The notes beneath the pieces are model-generated. The model saw nothing but the letters and a program-made list of their open reading frames with translations, was not told where the DNA came from and did no database searches. From an uncultured Anaerolineae bacterium (GTDB lineage: Bacteria; Chloroflexota; Anaerolineae; Anaerolineales; Villigracilaceae), in the NCBI GenBank assembly GCA_903838415.1, contig CAILYI010000261.1, forward strand, positions 1 through 47,273: DNA of 47,273 nucleotides, given 5' to 3'. Made by a program: the position numbers and the translations under genes. This document shows, piece after piece, positions 25,475 to 33,499 of the stretch; position 1 is the stretch's first letter, and each line of letters starts with the position of its first letter.

Positions 25475-26552
25475 ACCAGGGATTGATATTGCTGCCACCC
25501 TGTCGAACTTCAAAGTGCAGGTGGGCGCCAAAGGAGTTACCGGTGTTGCCCGAAGCTGCAATCACCTGTCCGGTGCCAACGCTGGCACAGGTGCTGACTT
25601 CGATGACGCTTAAGTGGGCATAGACGGTGCTGTAGCCATTGCCATGATCGATCATGATGACATTGCCATAGCCGCCGTTCCAGCCGCCCGAGGCCATTGT
25701 AACAACGCCGCTGTCGGAGGCGTAGACTGGTGAACCTTCACCGGCGGCAATGTCGATACCCAGATGGCCGGGGAAGTAGTCATTACCGGAAAGGAAGTGG
25801 TTGCCTGCGGGCCAAACAAACCCGCCGCCGCCAACTGCCCCGCCAGCGCCACAAGCGCTGCCGCCCACGTTGGATGTGCCGGTGCCGCGTCCGCGCGAAA
25901 TGGTCGGCAGGGTAATGGCTTTCGATTCGCGCCAGCCCCCAGGAACCATGACCCATTGGTCGTTTTTTGGTTTGGGATTGGTCAGGTCGAGGTCGTTACC
26001 AGGCCAGTTGAGAATGTCATCAGATTTGACTTTGTAGTCTGCGGCAATCTTATCGATGGTATCGCCATCTTTCCACTGGTAGAGAATGCCGTCCGTGGGC
26101 GGAATAGACAGTTCCTGGCCCGGTTTCAGGCTGTGAGGATCATCTTCAAGGGCGGCATAATTAGCCCACAGCAGCGTTTCGGGCTTGATACTGAATTCCT
26201 TGGAAATGGCAAAGATGGAATCGCCGCGCGCCACCGTGTGTTGGGCGATCGCATAGCGCGGGCGTTCAGGGATGATCGTTTTCAGCGTCAGGTTGCGCCC
26301 GATGGCAGGCAGAGACAGAATCGAGATGTTGCTGCCAGTTGGCACAGATGATGTCTGCGGAGCTTCAGCGGCCATTTCGGTGGCCGCCGGGGCTGGCGCA
26401 GCCATCACTTGTTGCGGATTTTGTAAGCGCCAGAAGGCAAATCCGCCTGCAGAAAGTACCACAAGAACCGTGACCCCCCAACTGATCAGATTAAACCTGC
26501 GATTTGAAGTCATTTTATCCATACCATTCAAACGGGCTGGGACGAATCCCAT
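25461..26552 (-). CDS. Membrane-anchored LysM/M23 peptidase (LytM-like)
   Basis: The product has an N-terminal membrane anchor (about residues 23-42) and an Ala/Pro linker. Two LysM-type repeats follow (about 105-155, with HTVARGDSIFAISKEFSI, and 155-200, with WKDGDTIDKIAADYKV), then a Gly-rich linker and a C-terminal M23 domain. The zinc ligands are in HLGIDIAAG and HLHFEV, with the intervening VYAHL. It should bind peptidoglycan and cut peptide cross-links or act as an amidase activator outside the membrane. It begins 11 bp after rho. Two in-frame ATGs at 26522 and 26513 are alternative starts; none has a strong ribosome site. Confidence 0.88.
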   Translation of the reverse strand: MGFVPARLNGMDKMTSNRRFNLISWGVTVLVVLSAGGFAFWRLQNPQQVMAAPAPAATEMAAEAPQTSSVPTGSNISILSLPAIGRNLTLKTIIPERPRYAIAQHTVARGDSIFAISKEFSIKPETLLWANYAALEDDPHSLKPGQELSIPPTDGILYQWKDGDTIDKIAADYKVKSDDILNWPGNDLDLTNPKPKNDQWVMVPGGWRESKAITLPTISRGRGTGTSNVGGSACGAGGAVGGGGFVWPAGNHFLSGNDYFPGHLGIDIAAGEGSPVYASDSGVVTMASGGWNGGYGNVIMIDHGNGYSTVYAHLSVIEVSTCASVGTGQVIAASGNTGNSFGAHLHFEVRQGGSNINPWYVLP

Positions 26553-26563
26553 GCCCTGTCGTT

Positions 26564-27847
26564 TTACATGCTGTCAGAGAGCGTTTCCAAAAAGTCCATG
26601 TTGTTTTTGGTTTTCGCCATGCGGTTGATGATGGCTTCGGTGGCGACGGTCTGATCCATGCCAGCGCCGGAAGGCGGATTGGCGGTCATCTGCGAATACA
26701 TGCGGCGCATTGTCCAAACCCGCTGGAGAATGTCCGGGCCAAGCAAAAGCTCTTCGCGCCGGGTGGAGGAACGTTCCAGATCCACAGCCGGGAAGGAGCG
26801 GCGTTCCTGCAGTTTGCGCGAAAGGTGCAATTCCATGTTGCCGGTGCCCTTGAACTCTTCATAAACCACATCGTCCAAACGGGAACCGGTATCCACCAGG
26901 CAGGTGGCGATGATAGTCAGTGAACCGCCTTCTTCCAGGTTGCGCGCGGCGCCAAAAAAGTGCTTGGGCGGATATAAAGCCGAAGGATCCATACCGCCGC
27001 TCAAGGTGCGGCCGGAGGGATTCACCGTCAGGTTGTAAGCGCGCGCCAGGCGGGTGATGGAATCCATCAGAATGACCACGTGGCGGCCAATCTCAACGAT
27101 GCGTTTGGCGCGTTCCAGCGCAATTTCCGCCGTGCGGACGTGGGAGGTGACCGGCTCGTCAAAGGTCGAGGCAATCACCTCGGCATCCACGGAGCGATCC
27201 ATATCGGTCACTTCTTCGGGGCGCTCGCCGATTAAGGCCACCATCAAATGCACGTCGGGATATTGGGTGGAAATTGCGTTGGCAAGCTGCTTTAAAATGG
27301 TCGTCTTACCGGCTTTGGGCGGTGAAACAATCAGCCCGCGCTGTCCGCGCCCAATCGGGGCGATCAAATTGATCATACGGGTGGCAAGGATATCGCCACG
27401 GGTTTCCAAATCAAAACGGGTATCGGGAAAAATAGGGGTCAAATTCTCAAATTTTGGGCGGCGCCGGGCATCTTCAGGATCGACGCCATTGACACTTTCC
27501 ACCTTCAACAACCCCCAGTGACGTTCCGTTTCGCGCGGCGGGCGGGAATGGCCTAAAATTAAATCGCCCGAGCGCAGATCATAACGGCGTAATTGCGCCT
27601 GAGAAACATACACATCGTCTTCGCTGATACTGTAGCGTGCCGAGCGCAAAAAGCCAATGCCCTCGTCCATAATCTCCAGAATTCCGCCGCGGATTTCCAG
27701 CCCCTCTTTGGAGGCTTCTTCCTGGCGCAGGCGAATGACAAGTGCTTCCTTTTTCAGGCGGTTGGCATTTTGAATGCCAAAATCTCTAGCCGCCATCAAA
27801 CGTAACTCGGCCAGAGGCTTACTTTCAAGTTCAAGAATATTCATCAT
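26564..27847 (-). CDS. rho: Transcription termination factor Rho
   Basis: A 427-residue hexameric RNA helicase. It has the N-terminal helix-extended domain (about 1-45), the cold-shock-like RNA-binding domain (EIRGGILEIMDEGIGFLRS to LILGHSRPP), and the ATPase core with Walker A SPPKAGKTT (175-183). VILMDSITRLARAYN is Walker B, and PSGRTLSGGMDPSALYPPKHFFGAARN covers the Q- and R-loop region. It has no long insertion. The first gene of a minus-strand unit rho-peptidase-birA, it starts at tandem ATGs (27847/27844) without a clear Shine-Dalgarno site. A roughly 165-nt leader from the extended -10 at 28020-28028 is predicted. Confidence 0.97.
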   Translation of the reverse strand: MMNILELESKPLAELRLMAARDFGIQNANRLKKEALVIRLRQEEASKEGLEIRGGILEIMDEGIGFLRSARYSISEDDVYVSQAQLRRYDLRSGDLILGHSRPPRETERHWGLLKVESVNGVDPEDARRRPKFENLTPIFPDTRFDLETRGDILATRMINLIAPIGRGQRGLIVSPPKAGKTTILKQLANAISTQYPDVHLMVALIGERPEEVTDMDRSVDAEVIASTFDEPVTSHVRTAEIALERAKRIVEIGRHVVILMDSITRLARAYNLTVNPSGRTLSGGMDPSALYPPKHFFGAARNLEEGGSLTIIATCLVDTGSRLDDVVYEEFKGTGNMELHLSRKLQERRSFPAVDLERSSTRREELLLGPDILQRVWTMRRMYSQMTANPPSGAGMDQTVATEAIINRMAKTKNNMDFLETLSDSM

Positions 27848-28019
27848 ACGGTTTGTCTCAACTTGGGGGTAAAAGAATGGGAAAAGTAAAAAACCCGTCT
27901 CGCTAATTGGAGGCGGTCAGTAGATTAATTTTCAAAGCCAGGAGGTTTGCATCAAGAGTGATTTGCCCGGTAAGGCCCTAAAACCGGTATCCATTGTCAA
28001 CCGTTCGGGGAATTAACTT

Positions 28020-28028
28020 ATTATAGCA
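28020..28028 (-). promoter_or_regulatory. Extended -10 promoter for rho
   Basis: TGCTATAAT on the minus strand with no recognisable -35. The long leader down to 27847 includes a weak imperfect stem ending in GGTTTTTT (minus) near 27890, which might attenuate rho expression. No gene was found in 27848-28198. Confidence 0.5.
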
Positions 28029-28198
28029 GGTTTTCGGGAAAAGAAAAGCGCGCAACGGTTTAATCAAGATCAATCTTCGGTACTAACGCCACCGTCAAAA
28101 CAGCGCTACCAGGCCCCGCGGCGCGCGGATAAAACCCTACCCGGCCGCCCGGCTCTGTTATCGAGAACAATTTCCCAGCCCGGATGCGTTTACCCGTC

Positions 28199-29491
28199 TC
28201 ACACATCAGACGGTTTGACCGGTTTTAACATCACCAGGACCTTGTCAACGCGTTTGCCATCCATATCCATCACCTCGAAGATCAGTCCGCTCCAATCGAA
28301 TCGATCGGTTGCCTTGGGGACACGCCCCAAGTGGAGCATGACAAATCCGCCGAGGGTTTCGTATTCTTCCTCGTCCGGCAGATGGCGCAGGTTGAAAATT
28401 TCCTTGAAATCCTCGACCGGAAGCATGCCGTCGAGCAACCAGGAACCATCCTGGCGTTGGGTGGCCTGCGGCTCGCTGTCGATATCACCGACGATTTCTT
28501 CGAGGATATCGTAAATGGTCAGCAATCCCTGGACCGAGCCAAATTCGTCCACCACAATCATCATTTCCGCGGTATCGGCCTTGAACATTTCCAGCGCTTT
28601 GGAGGCCAGCGCCGTTTCCGGAATGTAGGCGGGCAGCTGCAGGTTGCGTTTGAGCATCAGTGGCTCACCGTGCAAGCTTTCCAGCAATAAATCCCGGGCC
28701 TTGATGACGCCAATGACGTTATCCAGGCTATCTTCGCACACCGGAAAGCGCGAAAAAAGATTCTCTTCAATCTGGATGCGGATTTCATCCGGTGTATCTT
28801 TGACGTCCAGCCAGGCAATTTCGCTGCGCGGCGTCATCAATGAGCCGACCCGGCGGTTATTCAAACGGAAAACGCCCTCGACCATATCCTGTTCTGATTC
28901 TTCGAAGACGCCCGCCTGGGTGCCCTGATCAAGCAGCACCTGAAGTTCTTCTTCCGTGACCGGCGGCTCTTCGCTGGGCTTGACGCCCATCAGCGCCAAA
29001 ATCAAGTCGGTTAAGCCGCTCATCAAGCGCACAATCGGCGAAAAAAGTCTGGACAAGAACAACATCGGCCCGGCGATGACCGATGCGATTCTTTCGGGGT
29101 TGTGCAGCGCCAGGCGCTTGGGAACGAGCTCGCCCAATAATAGCGAAAAAACGGTGATCAGAACCACCACAATTCCCAGGCCCAGCGAATGGGCATAGAG
29201 CGCCAGCGCAGGGATTTTCTCAAACTGGGCGGACAACGCATCGCCAATCGTCACGCCGCCCACCGCACCGGCGAGCACGCCAATCAAGGTAATGCCAATT
29301 TGAACGGTGGACAGGAAAAAATTAGGGTTTTCAGCCAATCTCAGCGCTGTTTGAGCACCACTATCCCCTTCGTTGATGCGCTGCTGCAGGCGCGCCTTCC
29401 GTGAAGACACGACCGCGATTTCTGAAAGAGCAAAAACGGCATTTAAGAGAATCAGTAAAAAGATGATTAGTATTTCTGTGCCCACATTCAT
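28199..29491 (-). CDS. CorC/HlyC-family (CNNM-CBS) membrane protein
   Basis: A 430-residue protein with the three modules of this family. It has a DUF21/CNNM transmembrane domain with three to four helices (1-190, including LNAVFALSEIAVVSSRKARL and LLLGELVPKRLAL). A CBS pair follows (about 210-330, with SLMTPRSEIAWLD and VVDEFGSVQGLLTIYDILEEIVGDI), then a C-terminal CorC_HlyC domain (about 345-428). Relatives are linked to magnesium or cobalt efflux and regulation; haemolysin annotations are historical. It starts 33 bp after selD on the same strand, likely co-transcribed. Confidence 0.9.
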   Translation of the reverse strand: MNVGTEILIIFLLILLNAVFALSEIAVVSSRKARLQQRINEGDSGAQTALRLAENPNFFLSTVQIGITLIGVLAGAVGGVTIGDALSAQFEKIPALALYAHSLGLGIVVVLITVFSLLLGELVPKRLALHNPERIASVIAGPMLFLSRLFSPIVRLMSGLTDLILALMGVKPSEEPPVTEEELQVLLDQGTQAGVFEESEQDMVEGVFRLNNRRVGSLMTPRSEIAWLDVKDTPDEIRIQIEENLFSRFPVCEDSLDNVIGVIKARDLLLESLHGEPLMLKRNLQLPAYIPETALASKALEMFKADTAEMMIVVDEFGSVQGLLTIYDILEEIVGDIDSEPQATQRQDGSWLLDGMLPVEDFKEIFNLRHLPDEEEYETLGGFVMLHLGRVPKATDRFDWSGLIFEVMDMDGKRVDKVLVMLKPVKPSDV

Positions 29492-29524
29492 ACTTGCAAT
29501 TGTACCTTTTATTACCCTTCCAAT

Positions 29525-30589
29525 TTAGGCCGCTACCTGGATGCCGGTTTCTGCCACAGCCTCGCCGATCGCCCAAACGGGTTGAGCGAGTTCCTGGGCG
29601 CGTCTCTCAAATTCGGCCAATTTCTCCGGCGGAACCGCCAGCAGCAATCCGCCGCTGGTTTGCGCATCGAATAACAACATTTGTTCCATTTCAGAAATAC
29701 CACTGGCAAAATTGACGTGCGTTCCATAAAACAGGCGGTTATCAGACGAGCCACCGGGAAAAGTCCATTGTTCGGCATATTTGCGCGCGCATGAAATGAA
29801 TGGCATCCGCTCAAAATACAGATGAAAACCCACGCCGGAAGCTTTCGCCATTTCCCAGCCATGACCGAGCAAGCCGAAACCGGTGATATCCGTCGCAGCG
29901 CGCAGATTAAATTCATTCGCCAGCTGCCCGCCGGTTTTGTTGAGTCGACTCATCCAGCCGATCACTTCGTTGACGTCCGCTTCATCCACCAGGTCGCGTT
30001 TGAGGGCCGTGGTAGTCACGCCAAAGCCGAGCGGCTTGGTCAGCACCAACACATCACCAGCGCGGACTGCGCCCTTTGTCAGCATTTTTTGGGGGTGGAC
30101 AAAGCCGAGCGCCACCAGCCCAAATTTGGGCTCTTTGTCCTGAACGGTATGACCACCCGCCACGACCACGCCCGCTTCCTTGCATTTTTCCGCGCCGCCG
30201 CGCAGAATTTCGCTGGCGATTTCCACCGGCAAATCGGGCGGCAGGGCGGCGATATTCAGCGCCAGGAACGGCGTTCCGCCCATGGCGTAGATGTCTGAGA
30301 GAGAATTCGCAGCGGCGATGGCGCCATATTCGTAGGGCGTATCCACCACCGGCGTGAAGAAATCGGTTGTCGCCACCAGCGCGCGCTCATCGTCCAGCTT
30401 CCAAACGGCGGCGTCGTCCGGTCCATCCAATCCAACCAGTAAATCCGGGCTGTCGCCCGGCTTAAAAATATCAGAGACAGGACGCAGAACCTGCGCCAGC
30501 GTTTCCGCATTTAGTTTCGACGCTCAGCCAGCGCAACTGGAGAGACTTGTCAATCGAATCTGCCTGCCGGATGGGGAAACTTCGCTCAT
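29525..30589 (-). CDS. selD: Selenophosphate synthase containing selenocysteine (in-frame UGA at codon 22)
   Basis: SelD makes selenophosphate from selenide and ATP for Sec-tRNA synthesis. The uninterrupted frame begins only at a TTG (30430) and would lack the N-terminus. Continuing upstream in phase, the frame crosses one TGA (30524-30526) and reaches an ATG at 30589 with GGGAG upstream. The 354-residue product begins with IRLTSLSSCAG-U-ASKLNAETL, the SelD active-site motif with Sec at residue 22 and Lys25 after it. GLDGPDDAAVW, GGHTVQDKEPKFG and TDITGFGLLGHGWEMAKAS are further family motifs. A hairpin 29 nt after the UGA fits a bacterial SECIS. A sequencing error or a pseudogene is unlikely because only this one conserved position is a stop. 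It is the likely first gene of selD-corC. Confidence 0.93.
30483..30526 (-). promoter_or_regulatory. Bacterial SECIS-like element in selD
   Basis: From the UGA (30526-30524), 28 nt lead to a perfect 5-bp hairpin CGCAG-GUU-CUGCG (30495-30483). A GU in the apical loop within about 16-37 nt of the UGA is what the SelB elongation factor recognises in bacteria. Confidence 0.7.
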
Positions 30590-30605
30590 ATCGCTCCCAA
30601 AAAGA

Positions 30606-30639
30606 CACCAGGGGCAGATTTTGGAATCTGCCCCTGGTG
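30606..30639 (-). terminator. Terminator after the SPFH gene
   Basis: A perfect 15-bp stem, 30606-30620 with 30625-30639, loop TTGG. On the minus strand TCTTTTT follows. It separates the SPFH gene from selD, whose ribosome site starts just beyond. Confidence 0.88.
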
Positions 30640-30654
30640 ATGTTTACCCGTCAA

Positions 30655-31704
30655 TTACTGAGGGGCTGCCAACTGCAACTGCGGCAGAATAAACGGCGCA
30701 TTGCTGGGCACCAGCATAATCTGGACGTTCGGTGAAAGTTTGGTGATGTACTGATACTGCAACAAGGTGGGGTTTTCCTTCAGCACATTTGCCACCAGTT
30801 CCAAAGCCTTGGCTTCTGCCTCGGCTTGAAGAACGCGCGCCTTGGCATCCGCCTCCGCTTCGATCACGCGCGCTTCAGCGGCGCCCTTGGCGGCCGTCAC
30901 AGCTGCATCAGCGGCACCTTGCGCCACCTGACGAGCCTGCTCAGCTTCCTGCTTTTTCGACTCGACCACAAACTTGGCCTGCTGCGCCTGCTGTTCAGCA
31001 ATCTGCTTCTGTTCGACTGCCGTGGCATATTCATCACTGAAACGGATATTGCGCAGCACGAAATCTTGCAAAATCAGGTTGTTTTTCGAAAAAATCGCGG
31101 TCAGCTGATCAGTAATCTGCTGTTCCATTTCGGCGCGCTTGCCGGTGACGATTTCTTCCACGCCATATTGCGACGAAACATCACGGATGACACCGCGCGA
31201 CTGCGGGCGCACCAGCCCATTTTCATAATCTTTGCGCCAGGTGCGATACAGATCAACCGCCTTATTCGGATCAACCGCATAAATGACCGAGGCGTCAATA
31301 TAGACCTGCTGGCCATCCTTGGTGCGGACCTGAATCGAGTCGTCTCCCGCCACCTGCCCTTCCGTACCAACTGCTGACATGGTATAGGTCTGACGCAAAA
31401 TGGAATAAATCTCGACCCGTTCAACAAACGGAATGACCCAGTGCATACCGGCGGTCAGCGGATCGGGGCGGATACCGCCCTGCCCGGCAGTGATGACCAC
31501 GGCCATCTCATCCGGTTCGATGAACACCAAACCGGCGCCAGCCGTACTCAGCGCAATCGCCACCAACAAAGCAATTACCACAAAGGAAGAAAATCCCTTT
31601 ACAGCCTGTCCGCGACTCGAACGAGTCACCGTCAGAACCACCAATCCAATCACCAATAACCAGGCACCGGATGCAATAAATTGTACAACTTGAGCAATAT
31701 TCAT
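30655..31704 (-). CDS. SPFH/prohibitin-domain membrane protein
   Basis: A 349-residue protein with two N-terminal membrane helices (about 9-28 and 38-58). An SPFH domain follows (about 58-235), with FIEPDEMAVVITAGQGGIRPDPLTAGMHWVIPF and a DVSSQYGVEEIVTGKRAEME stretch. A long Ala/Glu/Gln-rich coiled coil (about 240-310) and a hydrophobic C-terminal tail come next. Such proteins form large rings or cages on the membrane that organise proteases or lipids. AAGGAG lies before the ATG, and TATAAT at 31736-31731 on the minus strand is a likely -10. No protease or NfeD partner is adjacent. Confidence 0.88.
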   Translation of the reverse strand: MNIAQVVQFIASGAWLLVIGLVVLTVTRSSRGQAVKGFSSFVVIALLVAIALSTAGAGLVFIEPDEMAVVITAGQGGIRPDPLTAGMHWVIPFVERVEIYSILRQTYTMSAVGTEGQVAGDDSIQVRTKDGQQVYIDASVIYAVDPNKAVDLYRTWRKDYENGLVRPQSRGVIRDVSSQYGVEEIVTGKRAEMEQQITDQLTAIFSKNNLILQDFVLRNIRFSDEYATAVEQKQIAEQQAQQAKFVVESKKQEAEQARQVAQGAADAAVTAAKGAAEARVIEAEADAKARVLQAEAEAKALELVANVLKENPTLLQYQYITKLSPNVQIMLVPSNAPFILPQLQLAAPQ

Positions 31705-31730
31705 AGTTTTTTCTCCTTGTTTCTCAACAG

Positions 31731-31736
31731 ATTATA
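31731..31736 (-). promoter_or_regulatory. -10 box of the SPFH gene
   Basis: TATAAT on the minus strand, 27 bp upstream of the ATG, in the 55-bp gap between divergent genes; no clear -35. Confidence 0.45.
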
Positions 31737-31759
31737 TCGTGATAACATTAATATAACGT

Positions 31760-32434
31760 ATGCACACAGCAAAAGGTTGTATCACTGAAATTTATCTGGA
31801 TGGACGCCGCGCCGCGCGTTTATCCTGCCCCCCAGCTTTAATCCCCGCGCCCGGGAAATATCTACTGGCCCATGACGCTACCGATTTCAACTCCCCGCTG
31901 CCGCATCCCATTTACTCAGCCGGTACCGCCCCGGGCGGATTCTACCTGACCCCACCGATTCCGCCAAACTGGCAGCCCGGCACCGAACTGACGCTGCGCG
32001 GCCCGCTCGGACACGGATTCAGCCTGCCGGAGTCAGCCCGCTTCGTGGCGCTGGCCGCTTTTGGCTCCACCAGCGCCCGCTTGCTGGCCCTGCTCGAACC
32101 AGCCCTGGCCCAAAAAGCCGCCATCGTCCTGCTAACAGATTATCCGCCAGCAGGACTGCCCAGCGCCGTGGAAATCTCCCGGCTCTCAGCCCTGCCAGAA
32201 ACCGCTCACTGGGCGGACTATTTCGCCATCGATCTGCCACATTTTTCCATGGAAACTGTTCTCAAATCCAACGCGCAGCACTTGAACTCTGTGAACGCGC
32301 AAGTTTTTATCGAAACCCCCGTTCCGTGTGGCGGCATGGCCGATTGCGGCGTATGCGCCGTCCGTTCACGCAAAGGCTATCAGCTGGCCTGTAAAGATGG
32401 CCCCGTCTTCGACGTGAAACAACTCATTGCATAA
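31760..32434 (+). CDS. PyrK-like iron-sulfur flavoprotein subunit (dihydroorotate dehydrogenase electron-transfer type)
   Basis: A 224-residue protein. The N-terminal half resembles a ferredoxin-reductase barrel (HPIYSAG in place of the usual RxYS flavin motif, then GTELTLRGPLGHGFSLP with the typical GPLG). The middle is a degenerate Rossmann region. The C-terminus carries four Cys in PCGGMADCGVC and LACKDGPVF, the [2Fe-2S] site of PyrK, with five rather than four residues between the first two. PyrK passes electrons from NADH to PyrD, but no pyrD is adjacent here, so the partner may be elsewhere or different. There is no Shine-Dalgarno site before the ATG, and leaderless translation is possible. 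Confidence 0.75.
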   Translation: MHTAKGCITEIYLDGRRAARLSCPPALIPAPGKYLLAHDATDFNSPLPHPIYSAGTAPGGFYLTPPIPPNWQPGTELTLRGPLGHGFSLPESARFVALAAFGSTSARLLALLEPALAQKAAIVLLTDYPPAGLPSAVEISRLSALPETAHWADYFAIDLPHFSMETVLKSNAQHLNSVNAQVFIETPVPCGGMADCGVCAVRSRKGYQLACKDGPVFDVKQLIA

Positions 32435-32439
32435 AAAAA

Positions 32440-33420
32440 TCACCAGCTCCGAAACGAAGTCTGCGCCCGGTTGGACAAATCCTGGTACAAAACTTCCACA
32501 TCAACCTGGACCATGCTGCCGTGCGGCTGTCCCTGCACCTGGAGCGGCACGATGACCACACCTTGCGCATTGGAAGTCTGCGCCATGCTTTGCGTCCCGC
32601 CTTGCGGCCAGGTAATCGTCACAATCGCCGTCGCGCCTTCAATCGGGCTGGATTTTTGATCCTGGACCACCACATAAACGGACTGTTGGTCAGTCAGCTG
32701 CGTGACAGCCTTCCAGGTAAAAACCTTGGCATGCAAGGTCATCACATCGCCCTGAATGTTATTGGCGGGTTGAACCGATTGCAAGCGGTTGGCGTCTTCA
32801 GCCGCCAGATCAAAATAGACGCGCCCCAGTTCTGCCAGCACTACTTTTTGTCCTTCGGGATATTCGGGATACCATTCAAAACGCGCGCGCTCAAAATACT
32901 GCACAATCCGTCCGTTGTAGAACACAAAAGGCGAGATCGGTTTCCCAAAGATGGCCTCGCCGCCATTTTTATCGAAAAATTCAAGGAAAGCGTAACACAG
33001 CGAAAAATTTGTCTCGGGATAAAAGCGACAGCCGATCGGCGTGAAAGAATCCACGGTTGTACCGGGCGCCGTGCGCTGATAAGCATACTCGCCCGCTGAT
33101 GAAAGTTTCACGCGCTGACCGGCGGGATTTTCAGGATAAAACTCAAAGCGCGCGCGCTGAAAATACTGGAGCATGCGCCCCGTTTGGGCATCGACAAATT
33201 GTTCGGTGATGGGGGAACCAAATACAAAGCCCGCATTGGAGATGCTCTGGTAATACGTCCAGAACTCCCCGCTGATGGTGTGACCCGTATCAGCAAAATA
33301 CTGCGAAGAAACATCACCTTGCGCGGCAACATTTCCCCCATTGGCACACACCAGGCTGATAACAATAAAAACAATCGCGCACGAACGCGTTATTTGACTC
33401 ACACTCAGATTATACAACAT
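32440..33420 (-). CDS. Secreted protein with repeated FGxPI...YF(E/Q)RARFE(F/W)YPE modules
   Basis: A signal peptide (to about ANGGNVAAQG) precedes two tandem modules. Module 1 has GFVFGSPITEQF, then RMLQYFQRARFEFYPENP. Module 2 has AIFGKPISPF, then RIVQYFERARFEWYPEYP. The aromatic and FGxPI pattern recalls LGFP-like surface repeats and recurs in Chloroflexota exported proteins. A C-terminal Ig-like domain (about 225-326) ends the protein. The ATG at 33420 precedes a perfect TATAAT on the same strand (33414-33409), so the true start may be the in-frame GTG at 33402, read from a nearly leaderless mRNA. Cell-wall or polymer binding is inferred. It is convergent with the PyrK-like gene, 5 bp apart. 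Confidence 0.7.
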   Translation of the reverse strand: MLYNLSVSQITRSCAIVFIVISLVCANGGNVAAQGDVSSQYFADTGHTISGEFWTYYQSISNAGFVFGSPITEQFVDAQTGRMLQYFQRARFEFYPENPAGQRVKLSSAGEYAYQRTAPGTTVDSFTPIGCRFYPETNFSLCYAFLEFFDKNGGEAIFGKPISPFVFYNGRIVQYFERARFEWYPEYPEGQKVVLAELGRVYFDLAAEDANRLQSVQPANNIQGDVMTLHAKVFTWKAVTQLTDQQSVYVVVQDQKSSPIEGATAIVTITWPQGGTQSMAQTSNAQGVVIVPLQVQGQPHGSMVQVDVEVLYQDLSNRAQTSFRSW

Positions 33421-33461
33421 CCCTGCAACGATATTGCAATGCTTCTCAGGCTGTCAAAATT

Positions 33462-33488
33462 GTAGGGAGGCGACCTGCGCCTCCCTAC
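33462..33488. terminator. Perfect palindrome between the secreted-protein gene and the sugar dehydrogenase gene
   Basis: GTAGGGAGGCG (33462-33472) and CGCCTCCCTAC (33478-33488) with a 5-nt loop. It is 11 bp past the dehydrogenase stop and followed on the minus strand by AATTTTG, so it may end that transcript. The sequence also looks like a known type of dispersed GTAGGGAGGCG repeat. Confidence 0.6.
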
Positions 33489-33499
33489 TTGATTTTCGC

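Noticed and set aside
29525..30430. selD as a 301-residue protein starting at TTG 30430
   Set aside because: This would delete the catalytic N-terminus, which is present upstream in phase and interrupted only by the Sec-position UGA.
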